14,809 bases of DNA, taken from the NCBI GenBank assembly GCA_016937315.1, contig JAFGWD010000323.1:1-14809 (forward strand). Reading direction: 5' to 3'. The translations under genes and the position numbers were made by a program. Below are positions 1 to 7,934 of this stretch, piece by piece. Position 1 is the stretch's first letter; every line of letters begins with the position of its first letter. The notes under the pieces are model-generated. The model ran no database searches and was not told where the DNA came from. It was given only the letters and a program-made list of their open reading frames with translations. The stretch comes from Rhodospirillaceae bacterium. GTDB lineage: Bacteria > Pseudomonadota > Alphaproteobacteria > Rhodospirillales > Rhodospirillaceae.

Positions 1-54
1 AAGGCCTGGGACTGGCGGAAATCATGCTTGCTAAGGGGCGGGACCGAACAACCG

Positions 55-83
55 TTGCAAAGCCGCATCGGACCCGCTATCCC
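55..83 (+). promoter_or_regulatory. Weak candidate promoter for the proS block
   Basis: TTGCAA at 55-60 and TATCCC at 78-83 are separated by exactly 17 bases, the usual sigma-70-type spacing, and lie 39 bases before the chosen proS start. The matches to TTGACA and TATAAT are only 4/6 and 3/6, so this is a suggestion only. The second hexamer also lies in a short inverted repeat (79-83 with 87-91). The rest of 1-121 holds no gene I can assign; transcription of proS could equally come from an upstream gene outside the window. Confidence 0.2.
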
Positions 84-121
84 CTTGGGATAACCCCGTC
101 AATTGCCCAATGGTTCGTGAC

Positions 122-1435
122 ATGCGTCTCTCTACCTATTTTTTGCCCGTTCTCAAGGAAACCCCGAACGAGGCGCAGATTCTGTCTCATCGCTTGATGT
201 TACGCGCTGGTATGGTGCGACAGGCGAGTGCTGGAATTTATTCCTGGCTGCCCATGGGGCTGAAGGTCTTGCGCAAGATCGAAGCCATCGTCCGTGAAGA
301 ACAAGACCGCGCCGGAGCCCAGGAATTGTTGATGCCGACCATCCAGTCGGCGGAATTGTGGCAGGAAAGTGGGCGTTATGATGCCTATGGTCCGGAGATG
401 CTGCGTATTCGGGACCGTCATGATCGGGAGATGCTGTTTGGGCCGACCAATGAGGAGCAGATTACCGATATCTTCCGTGGTTTGGCCAAGAGCTATCGTG
501 ATGTGCCGAAGATTCTCTATCACATCCAATGGAAGTTCCGCGACGAGATCCGCCCGCGTTTTGGCGTGATGCGTGGCCGCGAATTCCTGATGAAAGATTC
601 CTATTCCTTTGACATCACGGCCGACGATGCACGTAAAGCTTACTACAAGATGTTCGTCGCATATTTGCGGACCTTTGCTCGTTTGGGGTTGAAGGCCATT
701 CCCATGCGTGCCGATACGGGGCCGATTGGTGGTGATTTGTCCCACGAGTTCATCATTCTAGCGGAAACCGGCGAAAGCCAAGTGTTCTGTCATAAGTCCT
801 TTTTGGAAATGGACCCGTTATCGCTTGCGGCTGATTACGATGGTGATTTGAAACCGGTATTTGATGCCTGGACCCACAACTACGCCGCCACCGAGGAAAT
901 GCACGACCCGGCGCAAGAGGCGGCTCTGGGTGATGATCTGGTCACCGCACGAGGCATCGAAGTTGGGCACATCTTCTATTTCGGCACCAAGTATTCCAAG
1001 CCTATGGGTGCGACCGTGACAGGACCAGACGGGCAGCCCATTCCGTTGGAAATGGGGTCCTACGGTATTGGTGTCTCACGTTTGGTCGGTGCGATTATCG
1101 AAGCCTGCCATGACGATGCGGGTATTATCTGGCCGGAAAGCGTGGCACCATTCAAAGTTGGTTTGGTGAACTTGAAAAGCGGCGATGCGGCCACTGATGG
1201 CATGTGCGAAACCCTTTATGGACAATTACGCGCTGCCGGAGTCGATGTTCTGTACGATGACCGCGATGAACGCGCCGGGTCGAAGTTTGCGACCATGGAT
1301 CTGATCGGCTTGCCGTATCAGTTGGTGGTTGGGCCGAAGGGCTTGAAGGAAGGCATGATTGAGGTCAAGACCCGTGCCACCGGAAATCGCGAGACCCTGA
1401 CCCCAGAAGCCGCTGTCCATCTTTTGACGGCTTGA
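122..1435 (+). CDS. proS: Prolyl-tRNA synthetase, short alphaproteobacterial type
   Basis: Class II aminoacyl-tRNA synthetase that activates proline with ATP and loads it onto tRNA-Pro in the cytoplasm. Class II motif 1 lies around residues 41-72, motif 2 around 139-159 (F-R-D-E, with R140), and motif 3 around 312-327 (GSYGIGVSR). The anticodon-binding domain fills the C-terminus. At 437 residues it is far shorter than the 572-residue E. coli enzyme: between about residues 214 and 280, where the large editing insertion (INS) domain would sit, only some 65 residues remain. This is the known alphaproteobacterial form. I chose ATG 122 because homologues begin MRLS. An in-frame ATG at 110 would add four residues, and neither start has a clear Shine-Dalgarno sequence. 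The gene is followed after 14 bases by lolC/E. Identity is certain; the exact start is not. Confidence 0.96.
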   Translation: MRLSTYFLPVLKETPNEAQILSHRLMLRAGMVRQASAGIYSWLPMGLKVLRKIEAIVREEQDRAGAQELLMPTIQSAELWQESGRYDAYGPEMLRIRDRHDREMLFGPTNEEQITDIFRGLAKSYRDVPKILYHIQWKFRDEIRPRFGVMRGREFLMKDSYSFDITADDARKAYYKMFVAYLRTFARLGLKAIPMRADTGPIGGDLSHEFIILAETGESQVFCHKSFLEMDPLSLAADYDGDLKPVFDAWTHNYAATEEMHDPAQEAALGDDLVTARGIEVGHIFYFGTKYSKPMGATVTGPDGQPIPLEMGSYGIGVSRLVGAIIEACHDDAGIIWPESVAPFKVGLVNLKSGDAATDGMCETLYGQLRAAGVDVLYDDRDERAGSKFATMDLIGLPYQLVVGPKGLKEGMIEVKTRATGNRETLTPEAAVHLLTA

Positions 1436-1436
1436 A

Positions 1437-1442
1437 AAGGAG
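1437..1442 (+). promoter_or_regulatory. Shine-Dalgarno sequence fixing the GTG start of lolC/E
   Basis: AAGGAG immediately follows the proS stop codon and lies 7 bases before GTG 1450. It would be internal to the reading frame if the upstream TTG at 1432 were used, so it argues for the GTG start. Confidence 0.75.
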
Positions 1443-1449
1443 TTCCCCC

Positions 1450-2697
1450 GTGTTCGGTCCCTTCGAGCGCATGGTGGCGTTTCGGTATTTGCGTGCCCGT
1501 CGCAAGGAAGGTTTTGTCTCGGTGATTGCCGGGTTTTCCTTCGCGGGCATCATGTTGGGGGTGGCAACCCTGATCATCGTGATGTCGGTGATGAATGGGT
1601 TCCGCACCGAACTGTTGAGCCGTATTTTGGGCGTGAATGGCCACCTTGCGGTTTATGCCTTGGGGGGGCGGGGGATTCCCGAGTATGACGCCCTGGCACA
1701 GCGCATTCGCGGTGTTGACGGTGTGACTTATGCTATGCCCGTGGTTGAAGGGCAGGTCATGGCCACTGCCAATGGGGTTAACCTGGGGGCTTTGGTGCAT
1801 GGCATTGCCCCCGATGACTTGAGGGCGCGGCCGATTTTTGCCGATAACATTCGCTTTGGTGATCTCGGCGATTTTCAAGGTGCCGATGCGGCGGTGATTG
1901 GTGAGCGCATGGCCCAGAAAATGGGTATATCCGTTGGTGATCGAATCACGCTGATTTCCCCGAAGGGCCAAGCTACGGTCTTTGGGTCTGTGCCACGGGT
2001 CCGATCTTACGCCGTCGCCGCGATCTTTAAGGTCGGAATGTCGGAATATGATGGGACGTATGTGTTTATTCCGATGGCTGCGGCACAAGTCTTTTTTATC
2101 ATGCCGGACCGGGCCTCGCAGATTGATATCGGCCTGATTGATGCCGATGCGACGGCAGGCATTGCGCCAAAGATCAATCGCATGATTGGCTCCGGTTTGT
2201 CGGTCTATGACTGGCGTCATGCCAATTCGTCGTTTTTTAATGCGGTCCAGGTGGAACGCAACGTGATGTTCCTGATTTTGACGCTGATCATTCTGGTTGC
2301 CGCGTTCAATATCGTTTCCGGCTTGATTATGCTGGTCAAGGACAAGGGCCGTGATATCGCAATTATGCGGACCATGGGGGCGACACGGGGCGCGATTTTG
2401 CGAATTTTTCTGATGACAGGGGCTTCCATAGGTGTTGTTGGAACTATGGCTGGGGTGGTTTTGGGGCTGACCTTTTGTGCCAATATTGAACACATCCGGC
2501 GTTTTATTGAATCTTTGAGTGGTGCCAATTTGTTTAATGCGGAGATCTATTTCCTGTCGAAGTTGCCGGCTGAGGTCGATCCATCTGAGGTGGTGACCGT
2601 GGTTGTGATGGCGTTGGTTCTGTCCCTGGCTGCGACCATTTATCCGGCATGGCGTGCGGCACGGCTCGATCCGGTGGAGGCGTTGCGTTATGAGTGA
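1450..2697 (+). CDS. lolC: Lipoprotein-releasing ABC transporter permease (LolC/LolE family)
   Basis: Inner-membrane subunit of the Lol machinery, which extracts outer-membrane lipoproteins from the inner membrane and passes them to the periplasmic carrier LolA. The 415-residue protein has the MacB/FtsX-like plan: one membrane segment near residues 22-48, a periplasmic domain of over 200 residues, then three segments near 272-297, 317-345 and 381-403. It ends in the family's typical C-terminus (YPAWRAARLDPVEALRYE). The GTG start is chosen because of the AAGGAG at 1437-1442 and because homologues begin near FERMVA. A TTG at 1432 overlapping the proS stop is the alternative. It overlaps lolD by 8 bases, so the two are likely translationally coupled. 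Only one permease gene is present here, so it may act as a homodimer; I cannot separate LolC from LolE by sequence alone. The symbol follows usual alphaproteobacterial naming. Confidence 0.92.
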   Translation: MFGPFERMVAFRYLRARRKEGFVSVIAGFSFAGIMLGVATLIIVMSVMNGFRTELLSRILGVNGHLAVYALGGRGIPEYDALAQRIRGVDGVTYAMPVVEGQVMATANGVNLGALVHGIAPDDLRARPIFADNIRFGDLGDFQGADAAVIGERMAQKMGISVGDRITLISPKGQATVFGSVPRVRSYAVAAIFKVGMSEYDGTYVFIPMAAAQVFFIMPDRASQIDIGLIDADATAGIAPKINRMIGSGLSVYDWRHANSSFFNAVQVERNVMFLILTLIILVAAFNIVSGLIMLVKDKGRDIAIMRTMGATRGAILRIFLMTGASIGVVGTMAGVVLGLTFCANIEHIRRFIESLSGANLFNAEIYFLSKLPAEVDPSEVVTVVVMALVLSLAATIYPAWRAARLDPVEALRYE

Positions 2698-3376
2698 ACG
2701 AGAGCCGGTTCTGGCGCTTTCAGGGGTAACACGCCGTTTCGTGCAGGGAGACGCAGCGCTGAATGTCGTGGACGGCGCGGACCTGACGGTGTATGCGGGA
2801 GAAATTGTCGCTTTGGTGGGGCCGTCTGGATCCGGAAAATCGACGTTGTTGCAAATTGCCGGGTTGTTGGAACGTCCCGATGAAGGCGAGGTCGCCATTG
2901 CGGGTCACGTTTGTGGTACTTTAGGTGATGCAGAACGCACCCGTTTGCGCCGCGAATCCCTGGGATTCGTCTATCAGCATCATCACTTGCTGCCTGAATT
3001 CTCGGCTTCTGAGAACGTCATTGTTCCGCAAATGATCGCGGGGAAAACGCGTGCCGAGGCGAAAGCTCGCGCGGTCGATCTGTTGACGCGTTTGGGGTTA
3101 AGTGGGCGGATGGAACACCGACCGGGGCAGTTGTCTGGCGGCGAACAACAACGTGTTGCCATTGCACGCGCACTGGCCAATGTGCCAAAACTCCTGTTGG
3201 CCGACGAACCCACCGGTAATTTGGACCCTATGACTTCAGATGCGGTTTTTGCCGAGCTTTTGGCCTTGGTTCGTGATCAGGGGTTGGCGGCATTAATTGC
3301 GACACATAATCCTGAACTCGCCGGGCGCATGGATCGGCGGGTGACCGTGTGTGCAGGCACCCTCGTCGAAGTTTAG
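2690..3376 (+). CDS. lolD: Lipoprotein-releasing ABC transporter ATP-binding protein LolD
   Basis: Cytoplasmic ATPase that powers lipoprotein release by the LolC/E permease. All ABC landmarks are present in the 228-residue protein: Walker A GPSGSGKST at 44-52, a Q-loop followed by the LolD-typical stretch HHHLLPEFSASENV, signature LSGGEQQ at 148-154, Walker B ending D172-E173, D-loop, and switch histidine H206. Length agrees with E. coli LolD (about 233). ATG 2690 is chosen because it starts inside the end of the permease gene (ATGAGTGA), has GGAGG at 2676-2680, and gives the family N-terminus. An in-frame ATG at 2654 would add 12 residues encoded within the permease gene and is unlikely. The neighbour relation with the permease supports LolD over other MacB/FtsE-like ATPases. 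Confidence 0.96.
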   Translation: MSEREPVLALSGVTRRFVQGDAALNVVDGADLTVYAGEIVALVGPSGSGKSTLLQIAGLLERPDEGEVAIAGHVCGTLGDAERTRLRRESLGFVYQHHHLLPEFSASENVIVPQMIAGKTRAEAKARAVDLLTRLGLSGRMEHRPGQLSGGEQQRVAIARALANVPKLLLADEPTGNLDPMTSDAVFAELLALVRDQGLAALIATHNPELAGRMDRRVTVCAGTLVEV

Positions 3377-3386
3377 GGGGTATGTG

Positions 3387-6300
3387 ATGGCCAATTGCGC
3401 CGACTTCGTCCATCTGCGTGTCCATACCGCCTATTCCTTGGCGACCGGCGCGATCAAGATGAGTGAACTGATCGGCTTGGCTAAATCGGGGGGATTCCCT
3501 GCTGTCGCCGTCACCGATATTGGCAATATGTTCGGGGCGTTGGAGTTTTCCTCTCTTGCCGTAGATGCCGGTGTACAGCCCTTGATCGGCGCGGTGCTGG
3601 ATGTCACGCCACGCCAACCGCAAGTGGACCCGAAGACCGGCCGTGATGCGCGGTATGAGAACCCGGATCGGGTTCTTTTGCTGGCGCAGAATGCGACGGG
3701 CTACGCGCATTTATTGAAACTCATCAGCCGTTCTTATCGCGATCCCGATGGTGTGGTGCCGCGGCAGGTTGGGTTCGACTACCTGTTGGAGCACACAGAG
3801 GGCTTGATCCTCTTGATCGGCATGACGGACGGTGCAGTTGGCCGGGCTTTGTTGGCGGGGTCAGTCGATCAGGCAGAGGCGGCTTTGGATGCTCTTGCTG
3901 CGGCGTTTCCTGGGCGAACTTATGTGGAAATCCAGCGTCATGGCATGCCGGATGAAGAGCGTATCGAAACCGCATTGATCAATTTGGCCTACGCCAAAAA
4001 CCTGCCTTTGGTTGCCAGCAATGATGTCTTTTTTGGCCCGCGCGAGATGTTTGAGGCTCATGATGCCTTGATCTGCATCCGTGATGGCGTGACCCTCAAC
4101 CAACCGGACCGGCGGCGTTTCACACCCGAACATGGGTTTAAATCAGCGGCGGAAATGCGGGCTTTGTTCGCGGATTTGCCGGAAGCTTGTGACAATACTT
4201 TGGTTGTTGCGCGGCGTTGTGCGTTCTGTGTGCCGAAGTGCGACCCCATGTTACCTGCCTTCACTGACGGGAGTGAGTCGGAAGACGATATCCTCCGGGA
4301 AATGGCAAAAAACGGTTTACAGAAACGGCTTAATGATCATGTCTTCACACAAGACATGAGCGAAAAAGAGCGCGAGGAAGCGGCCAAACCCTATTGGGAG
4401 CGGTTGGACTTTGAACTTGACGTGATCGTTAAGATGAAGTTCCCCGGCTACTTCCTGATCGTGTCCGATTTCATCCAGTGGTCGAAACGTCATGATATTC
4501 CGGTAGGGCCGGGGCGTGGGTCAGGTGCGGGGTCTGTGGTTGCCTGGGCGTTGACCATTACCGATTTGGACCCCTTACGATTTAATCTGCTGTTCGAACG
4601 GTTTTTGAACCCTGAACGCGTTTCCATGCCTGATTTTGATATCGACTTTTGTCAGGATCGGCGCGAAGAAACCATTCGCTATGTGCAAGAACGTTATGGC
4701 CGCGACCGTGTGGCACAGATCATCACGTTCGGTAAGTTGCAAGCCCGTGCCGTGTTGCGTGATGTGGGCCGCGTGTTGGGCATGCCTTATGGGCAGACAG
4801 ATAAAATCTGTAAATTGGTGCCAAACAATCCGGCCAAGCCAACAACCTTGAAAGAAGCCATAGACGGGGAGTCAAAATTGCGCGAAATGCGCGATTCCGA
4901 CTCTCAGGTAGCACAGCTTTTTAACATTGGCTTGAAACTGGAAGGGTTGTACCGCAACGCATCCACCCATGCCGCCGGTGTTGTAATCGGCGTCTGTGCT
5001 TTGGACGAACTGGTACCGCTGTATCGTGACCCGCGTTCCGATATGCCGGTGACGCAGTTCAATATGGCCTGGGTGGAAAGTGCAGGGCTCGTCAAGTTCG
5101 ACTTCTTGGGCCTGAAGACGCTGACGGTTTTGTCCACGGCGGTGAAGTTAATCGCGAAAAAGGGCATAAACATTGACCTGTTGAAGGTGCCCCTGGACGA
5201 CCGTGCGTCCTATGACATGTTGACCCGTGGCGATACCGCCGGCGTATTCCAGTTGGAAAGCCAGGGTATGCGTGATGTGTTGCGTAAGCTTAAACCCGAT
5301 ACGCTGGAAGATATCGTCGCGGTGGTGGCGTTGTATCGCCCCGGTCCCATGGAAAATATTCCCAGCTATATCAATCGTAAACACGGCGATGAGCCCATCG
5401 ACTACATGCACGAAACCCTTGAGCCGGTTCTTAAGGAAACCTATGGCATCATCATCTATCAGGAACAGGTGATGCAGATCGCGCAAAGGCTGGCCGGGTA
5501 TTCCCTGGGTGGGGCCGATCTGTTGCGTCGAGCGATGGGTAAGAAAAAACAGTCGGAGATGGATAAGCAGCGCCAGATCTTTCTGGAAGGCGCAGTCAAA
5601 AAGAATGTTGATGCCGTTCAAGCGGAACGAATTTTTGAGCATGTGAACAAGTTCGCAGGCTATGGATTCAACAAATCCCATGCGGCAGCTTATGCGTTTG
5701 TGGCGTATCAGACGGCGTATTTGAAAGCCAACCATCCGGTGGAGTTTTTGGCGGCGTCAATGACGCTTGACCTTCACAACACCGATAAGCTCGCGCATTT
5801 CAAACAAGAACTCGACCGCCTGAAAATTCGGGTGTTGCCGCCGGATGTGAATGCGTCCGATGCGGTGTTCGGCGTGGAATACGACAAAGACGGGAAGGGG
5901 GCGGTGCGTTACGCCTTGGCTGCGTTGAAAAACGTTGGAGAGGCGGCCATGCAAGCCTTGGTCGCGGCACGTGATGCGGGGGGACCGTTCACAACCCTGA
6001 TGGATTTTGCCGAGCGTGTCGAGCCTCAGGTCTTGAACCGTCGTGCGTTGGAAAATCTGGTGAAAGCCGGGGCCTTCGACAGCCTAGAGCCGAACCGGAA
6101 ACGCATTCTGGAAGGGCTGGATACCCTCATCAAGTATGCACAGGCGGCGGCTGTGGAACGGACGTCTGATCAGCACAGCATGTTTGGCGGGGATGGCGTT
6201 GCTGTGCCGCCCCCCATGCTGCCCAAGTGCGATGACTGGCCCCCTATGGAGCGCTTGAACGAAGAATTCGGTGCCATTGGGTTTTACTTGTCCGCTCACC

Positions 6301-6866
6301 CTCTGGATACCTACGCGTCCTTGATGGAACGTTTGAACGTAGTCTATGCAGCGGATTTGGCGGCATCGGCGCGGATTGGCGGTGTCTCGCGGGTGAAAAT
6401 GGCGGGTATCGTCGTTGCGATGCGTGAACGCCTGGGAAAATCTGGACGCCGTTATGCCTTTGCCGAGTTTTCGGACGCCACAGGGTCCTTTGAAGTCACG
6501 CTGTTTTCCGAAACCCTGGCTCTTTCGCGAGAGCTTTTGGAAGCCAACCAGCCGCTTCTCTTGACCGTCGAAGTTCGAGCCGAAGACGAACAGTTGCGTT
6601 TAACGGCACAGGAGGTCACGTCCTTGGATCGTGCGGCGGCGCGTGCCGTAAAGGGCCTGAGTATCGTGATTGACAAGGCGGCCCCTTTGCCCGCGTTGCA
6701 GCGGATTCTGAACGAGGCTCCGGTTGGTCGTCATCAAATTCGCTTGACCGTGTTGTTGGCGGATCGCAAGGTTGATTTGGCGCTGCCCGAGGGGCGGACC
6801 CTTGGACCGTATATTTTAGCCGCCTTGCGTGATGTTGGCGGCATCGTTTCCTTGCAGGAACTCTAA
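3387..6866 (+). CDS. dnaE: DNA polymerase III alpha subunit (replicative polymerase)
   Basis: Catalytic subunit of the chromosomal replicase. At 1159 residues it matches E. coli DnaE (1160). Order of domains: N-terminal PHP domain; C-family polymerase core with a PGRGSGAGS loop and the catalytic aspartates D416 and D418 in PDFDIDF plus D572 in KFDFLG; helix-hairpin-helix region; an internal beta-clamp-binding motif QHSMF at 929-933 (E. coli has QADMF in the same place); and an OB-fold starting near residue 1003. The PHP metal site is degenerate, as in E. coli. ATG 3387 is preceded by AGGGGG at 3375-3380 with six bases between; the gene begins 10 bases after the lolD stop. Its size and the QxxMF clamp motif indicate the essential DnaE1, not the error-prone DnaE2. 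It likely shares the proS-lolCD transcript. No intrinsic terminator is visible after it. Confidence 0.98.
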   Translation: MANCADFVHLRVHTAYSLATGAIKMSELIGLAKSGGFPAVAVTDIGNMFGALEFSSLAVDAGVQPLIGAVLDVTPRQPQVDPKTGRDARYENPDRVLLLAQNATGYAHLLKLISRSYRDPDGVVPRQVGFDYLLEHTEGLILLIGMTDGAVGRALLAGSVDQAEAALDALAAAFPGRTYVEIQRHGMPDEERIETALINLAYAKNLPLVASNDVFFGPREMFEAHDALICIRDGVTLNQPDRRRFTPEHGFKSAAEMRALFADLPEACDNTLVVARRCAFCVPKCDPMLPAFTDGSESEDDILREMAKNGLQKRLNDHVFTQDMSEKEREEAAKPYWERLDFELDVIVKMKFPGYFLIVSDFIQWSKRHDIPVGPGRGSGAGSVVAWALTITDLDPLRFNLLFERFLNPERVSMPDFDIDFCQDRREETIRYVQERYGRDRVAQIITFGKLQARAVLRDVGRVLGMPYGQTDKICKLVPNNPAKPTTLKEAIDGESKLREMRDSDSQVAQLFNIGLKLEGLYRNASTHAAGVVIGVCALDELVPLYRDPRSDMPVTQFNMAWVESAGLVKFDFLGLKTLTVLSTAVKLIAKKGINIDLLKVPLDDRASYDMLTRGDTAGVFQLESQGMRDVLRKLKPDTLEDIVAVVALYRPGPMENIPSYINRKHGDEPIDYMHETLEPVLKETYGIIIYQEQVMQIAQRLAGYSLGGADLLRRAMGKKKQSEMDKQRQIFLEGAVKKNVDAVQAERIFEHVNKFAGYGFNKSHAAAYAFVAYQTAYLKANHPVEFLAASMTLDLHNTDKLAHFKQELDRLKIRVLPPDVNASDAVFGVEYDKDGKGAVRYALAALKNVGEAAMQALVAARDAGGPFTTLMDFAERVEPQVLNRRALENLVKAGAFDSLEPNRKRILEGLDTLIKYAQAAAVERTSDQHSMFGGDGVAVPPPMLPKCDDWPPMERLNEEFGAIGFYLSAHPLDTYASLMERLNVVYAADLAASARIGGVSRVKMAGIVVAMRERLGKSGRRYAFAEFSDATGSFEVTLFSETLALSRELLEANQPLLLTVEVRAEDEQLRLTAQEVTSLDRAAARAVKGLSIVIDKAAPLPALQRILNEAPVGRHQIRLTVLLADRKVDLALPEGRTLGPYILAALRDVGGIVSLQEL

Positions 6867-6871
6867 GGGGC

Positions 6872-6900
6872 TTGCCAAGTCTCCTGGAAACGGGTATCAC
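6872..6900 (+). promoter_or_regulatory. Candidate promoter for rpsB-tsf
   Basis: TTGCCA at 6872-6877 (5/6 match to TTGACA, preceded by C as in many alphaproteobacterial promoters) and TATCAC at 6895-6900 (4/6 match to TATAAT) are separated by 17 bases. It lies just after the dnaE stop. Transcription would begin near 6907, leaving a leader of about 107 bases that contains the hairpin at 6927-6951. Inferred from sequence only. Confidence 0.45.
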
Positions 6901-6926
6901 GCGCACCATCACTCACGTGGGCCTTC

Positions 6927-6951
6927 GTGGTCGTGCACCGTGCACGGTCGC
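6927..6951 (+). promoter_or_regulatory. Leader hairpin upstream of rpsB
   Basis: An 11-pair stem (6927-6937 with 6941-6951, including four G-U pairs) closes on a three-base loop CCG. Its DNA contains the perfect 12-base palindrome ACCGTGCACGGT at 6937-6948. No T-tract follows, so it is not an intrinsic terminator. The position between the candidate promoter and the rpsB ribosome-binding site suits an RNA element controlling translation, such as S2 autoregulation, or a protein-binding palindrome. Neither role is shown by the sequence itself. Confidence 0.45.
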
Positions 6952-7013
6952 TCCGGTGAAGGGGAAACCTTCTCACGGTCTGCGGACGTTTCAACCGGAA
7001 AAGCGAGGATATT

Positions 7014-7826
7014 ATGGCGCTTCCGACTTTCTCTATGAGCCAGCTGATTCAGTCTGGTGTGCACTTCGGTCACAACACCCGTCGCTGGAACCCGAAGATG
7101 GCTCCGTTCCTCTTCGGTGTGCGTGACAACATCCACATCATTGATTTGCAGCAGTCCGTACCGATGTTGTATCGCGCCATGCAGGCGGTGCAGCAGGTGG
7201 TGGCTGGCGGTGGCCGTGTTCTGTTCGTTGGAACCAAGCGTCAAGCGCAGGAGCCGATTGCTGAGTCCGCGAAGCGTTGCGGTCAGTACTACGTCAACCA
7301 TCGTTGGCTGGGCGGTATGCTGACCAACTGGAAGACCGTATCGCAGTCCATCCGTCGTTTGCGTGACATTGATCAGCGCATAGCGAATGGTGAGCTGACT
7401 GGTTTGACCAAGCGTGAACAGCTGAGCCTGACCCGTGAGCGCGACAAGCTGGAACGCGCCTTGGGCGGTATCAAGGAAATGGGCGGTCTGCCGGACATTC
7501 TGTTCGTCATTGATACCCTGAAAGAAAGCCTGGCCGTGCAGGAAGCCAAGAAGCTTGGCATCCCGGTTGTGGCAATCTGCGATAGCAACTCCGACCCGGA
7601 CGAAATCGACTTCCCGATTCCCGGTAACGACGATGCAATCCGTGCCATTAACACCTACTGCGAACTGATCAGCGGTGCCGTTCTTGAAGGTATTCAGGCC
7701 GAGTTGACCGCCGATGGTATCGATATCGGTGCGGCTGAAGTGGTGGTGGTTGAAGCCGTCGCCGAAGATATGCCGGTTGTCCCGGAAGCCGCCGCTGAGC
7801 CGGTTGCTCCGGCCGCCGCGAACTAA
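7014..7826 (+). CDS. rpsB: 30S ribosomal protein S2
   Basis: Small-subunit ribosomal protein S2, which binds at the junction of head and body of the 30S subunit and is needed for S1 to join. The N-terminus MALPTFSM and the conserved stretches GVHFGH, RWNPKM, VNHRWLGGMLTNW, PDILFVID and IPGNDDA are all present. At 270 residues it exceeds E. coli S2 (241); the extra length is mostly an acidic, Ala/Pro/Val-rich tail after about residue 235, common in alphaproteobacterial S2. ATG 7014 follows GAGGA at 7005-7009. Leucine codons favour CTG (13 CTG, 6 TTG by my count), in contrast to TTG-rich neighbours such as lolC, as expected for a highly expressed gene. It is followed by tsf after 108 bases, the classic bacterial rpsB-tsf pair. 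Confidence 0.98.
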   Translation: MALPTFSMSQLIQSGVHFGHNTRRWNPKMAPFLFGVRDNIHIIDLQQSVPMLYRAMQAVQQVVAGGGRVLFVGTKRQAQEPIAESAKRCGQYYVNHRWLGGMLTNWKTVSQSIRRLRDIDQRIANGELTGLTKREQLSLTRERDKLERALGGIKEMGGLPDILFVIDTLKESLAVQEAKKLGIPVVAICDSNSDPDEIDFPIPGNDDAIRAINTYCELISGAVLEGIQAELTADGIDIGAAEVVVVEAVAEDMPVVPEAAAEPVAPAAAN

Positions 7827-7847
7827 GCGGCTTACCCGCTCTTGGTT

Positions 7848-7873
7848 GAGGCGGTTCCAGCAGGAGCCGCCTC
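7848..7873 (+). promoter_or_regulatory. rpsB-tsf intergenic hairpin
   Basis: An 11-pair, nearly perfect stem (GAGGCGGTTCC at 7848-7858 with 7863-7873) with a four-base loop AGCA lies in the 108-base gap between rpsB and tsf. A smaller stem, AGCGG/CCGCT at 7826-7830 and 7836-7840, precedes it. The bases after the large stem are GCCTTGATT, with no proper T-tract, so it is more likely a processing or attenuation element that sets the rpsB:tsf ratio, or protects the rpsB 3' end, than a full terminator. Confidence 0.5.
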
Positions 7874-7934
7874 GCCTTGATTGCTCTGCGTGTTCACCGC
7901 GTTTTCCGTTTACCAAATCAAGGGATCGAGAATC

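Noticed and set aside
1..93. Forward frame open from the window edge to TAA at 91-93, possibly the tail of an upstream gene
   Set aside because: Thirty codons with no family resemblance; another forward frame is also open across the same bases, so there is no basis to choose.
1432..1449. TTG at 1432 as the start of the Lol permease
   Set aside because: It would place the AAGGAG ribosome-binding site inside the gene and add residues not seen in homologues; GTG 1450 fits better.
1318..2898. Long minus-strand open frame (526 codons) antisense to the Lol permease and the start of lolD
   Set aside because: The translation is rich in His, Asn, Arg and Gln with no domain, and it lies wholly opposite well-supported genes. 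It is a codon-bias shadow; part of it is the familiar spurious antisense of an ABC Walker A region.
6909..7916. Minus-strand open frame (335 codons) antisense to rpsB
   Set aside because: It covers the highly conserved rpsB gene, has no recognisable motif, and is explained by the strong codon bias of rpsB.
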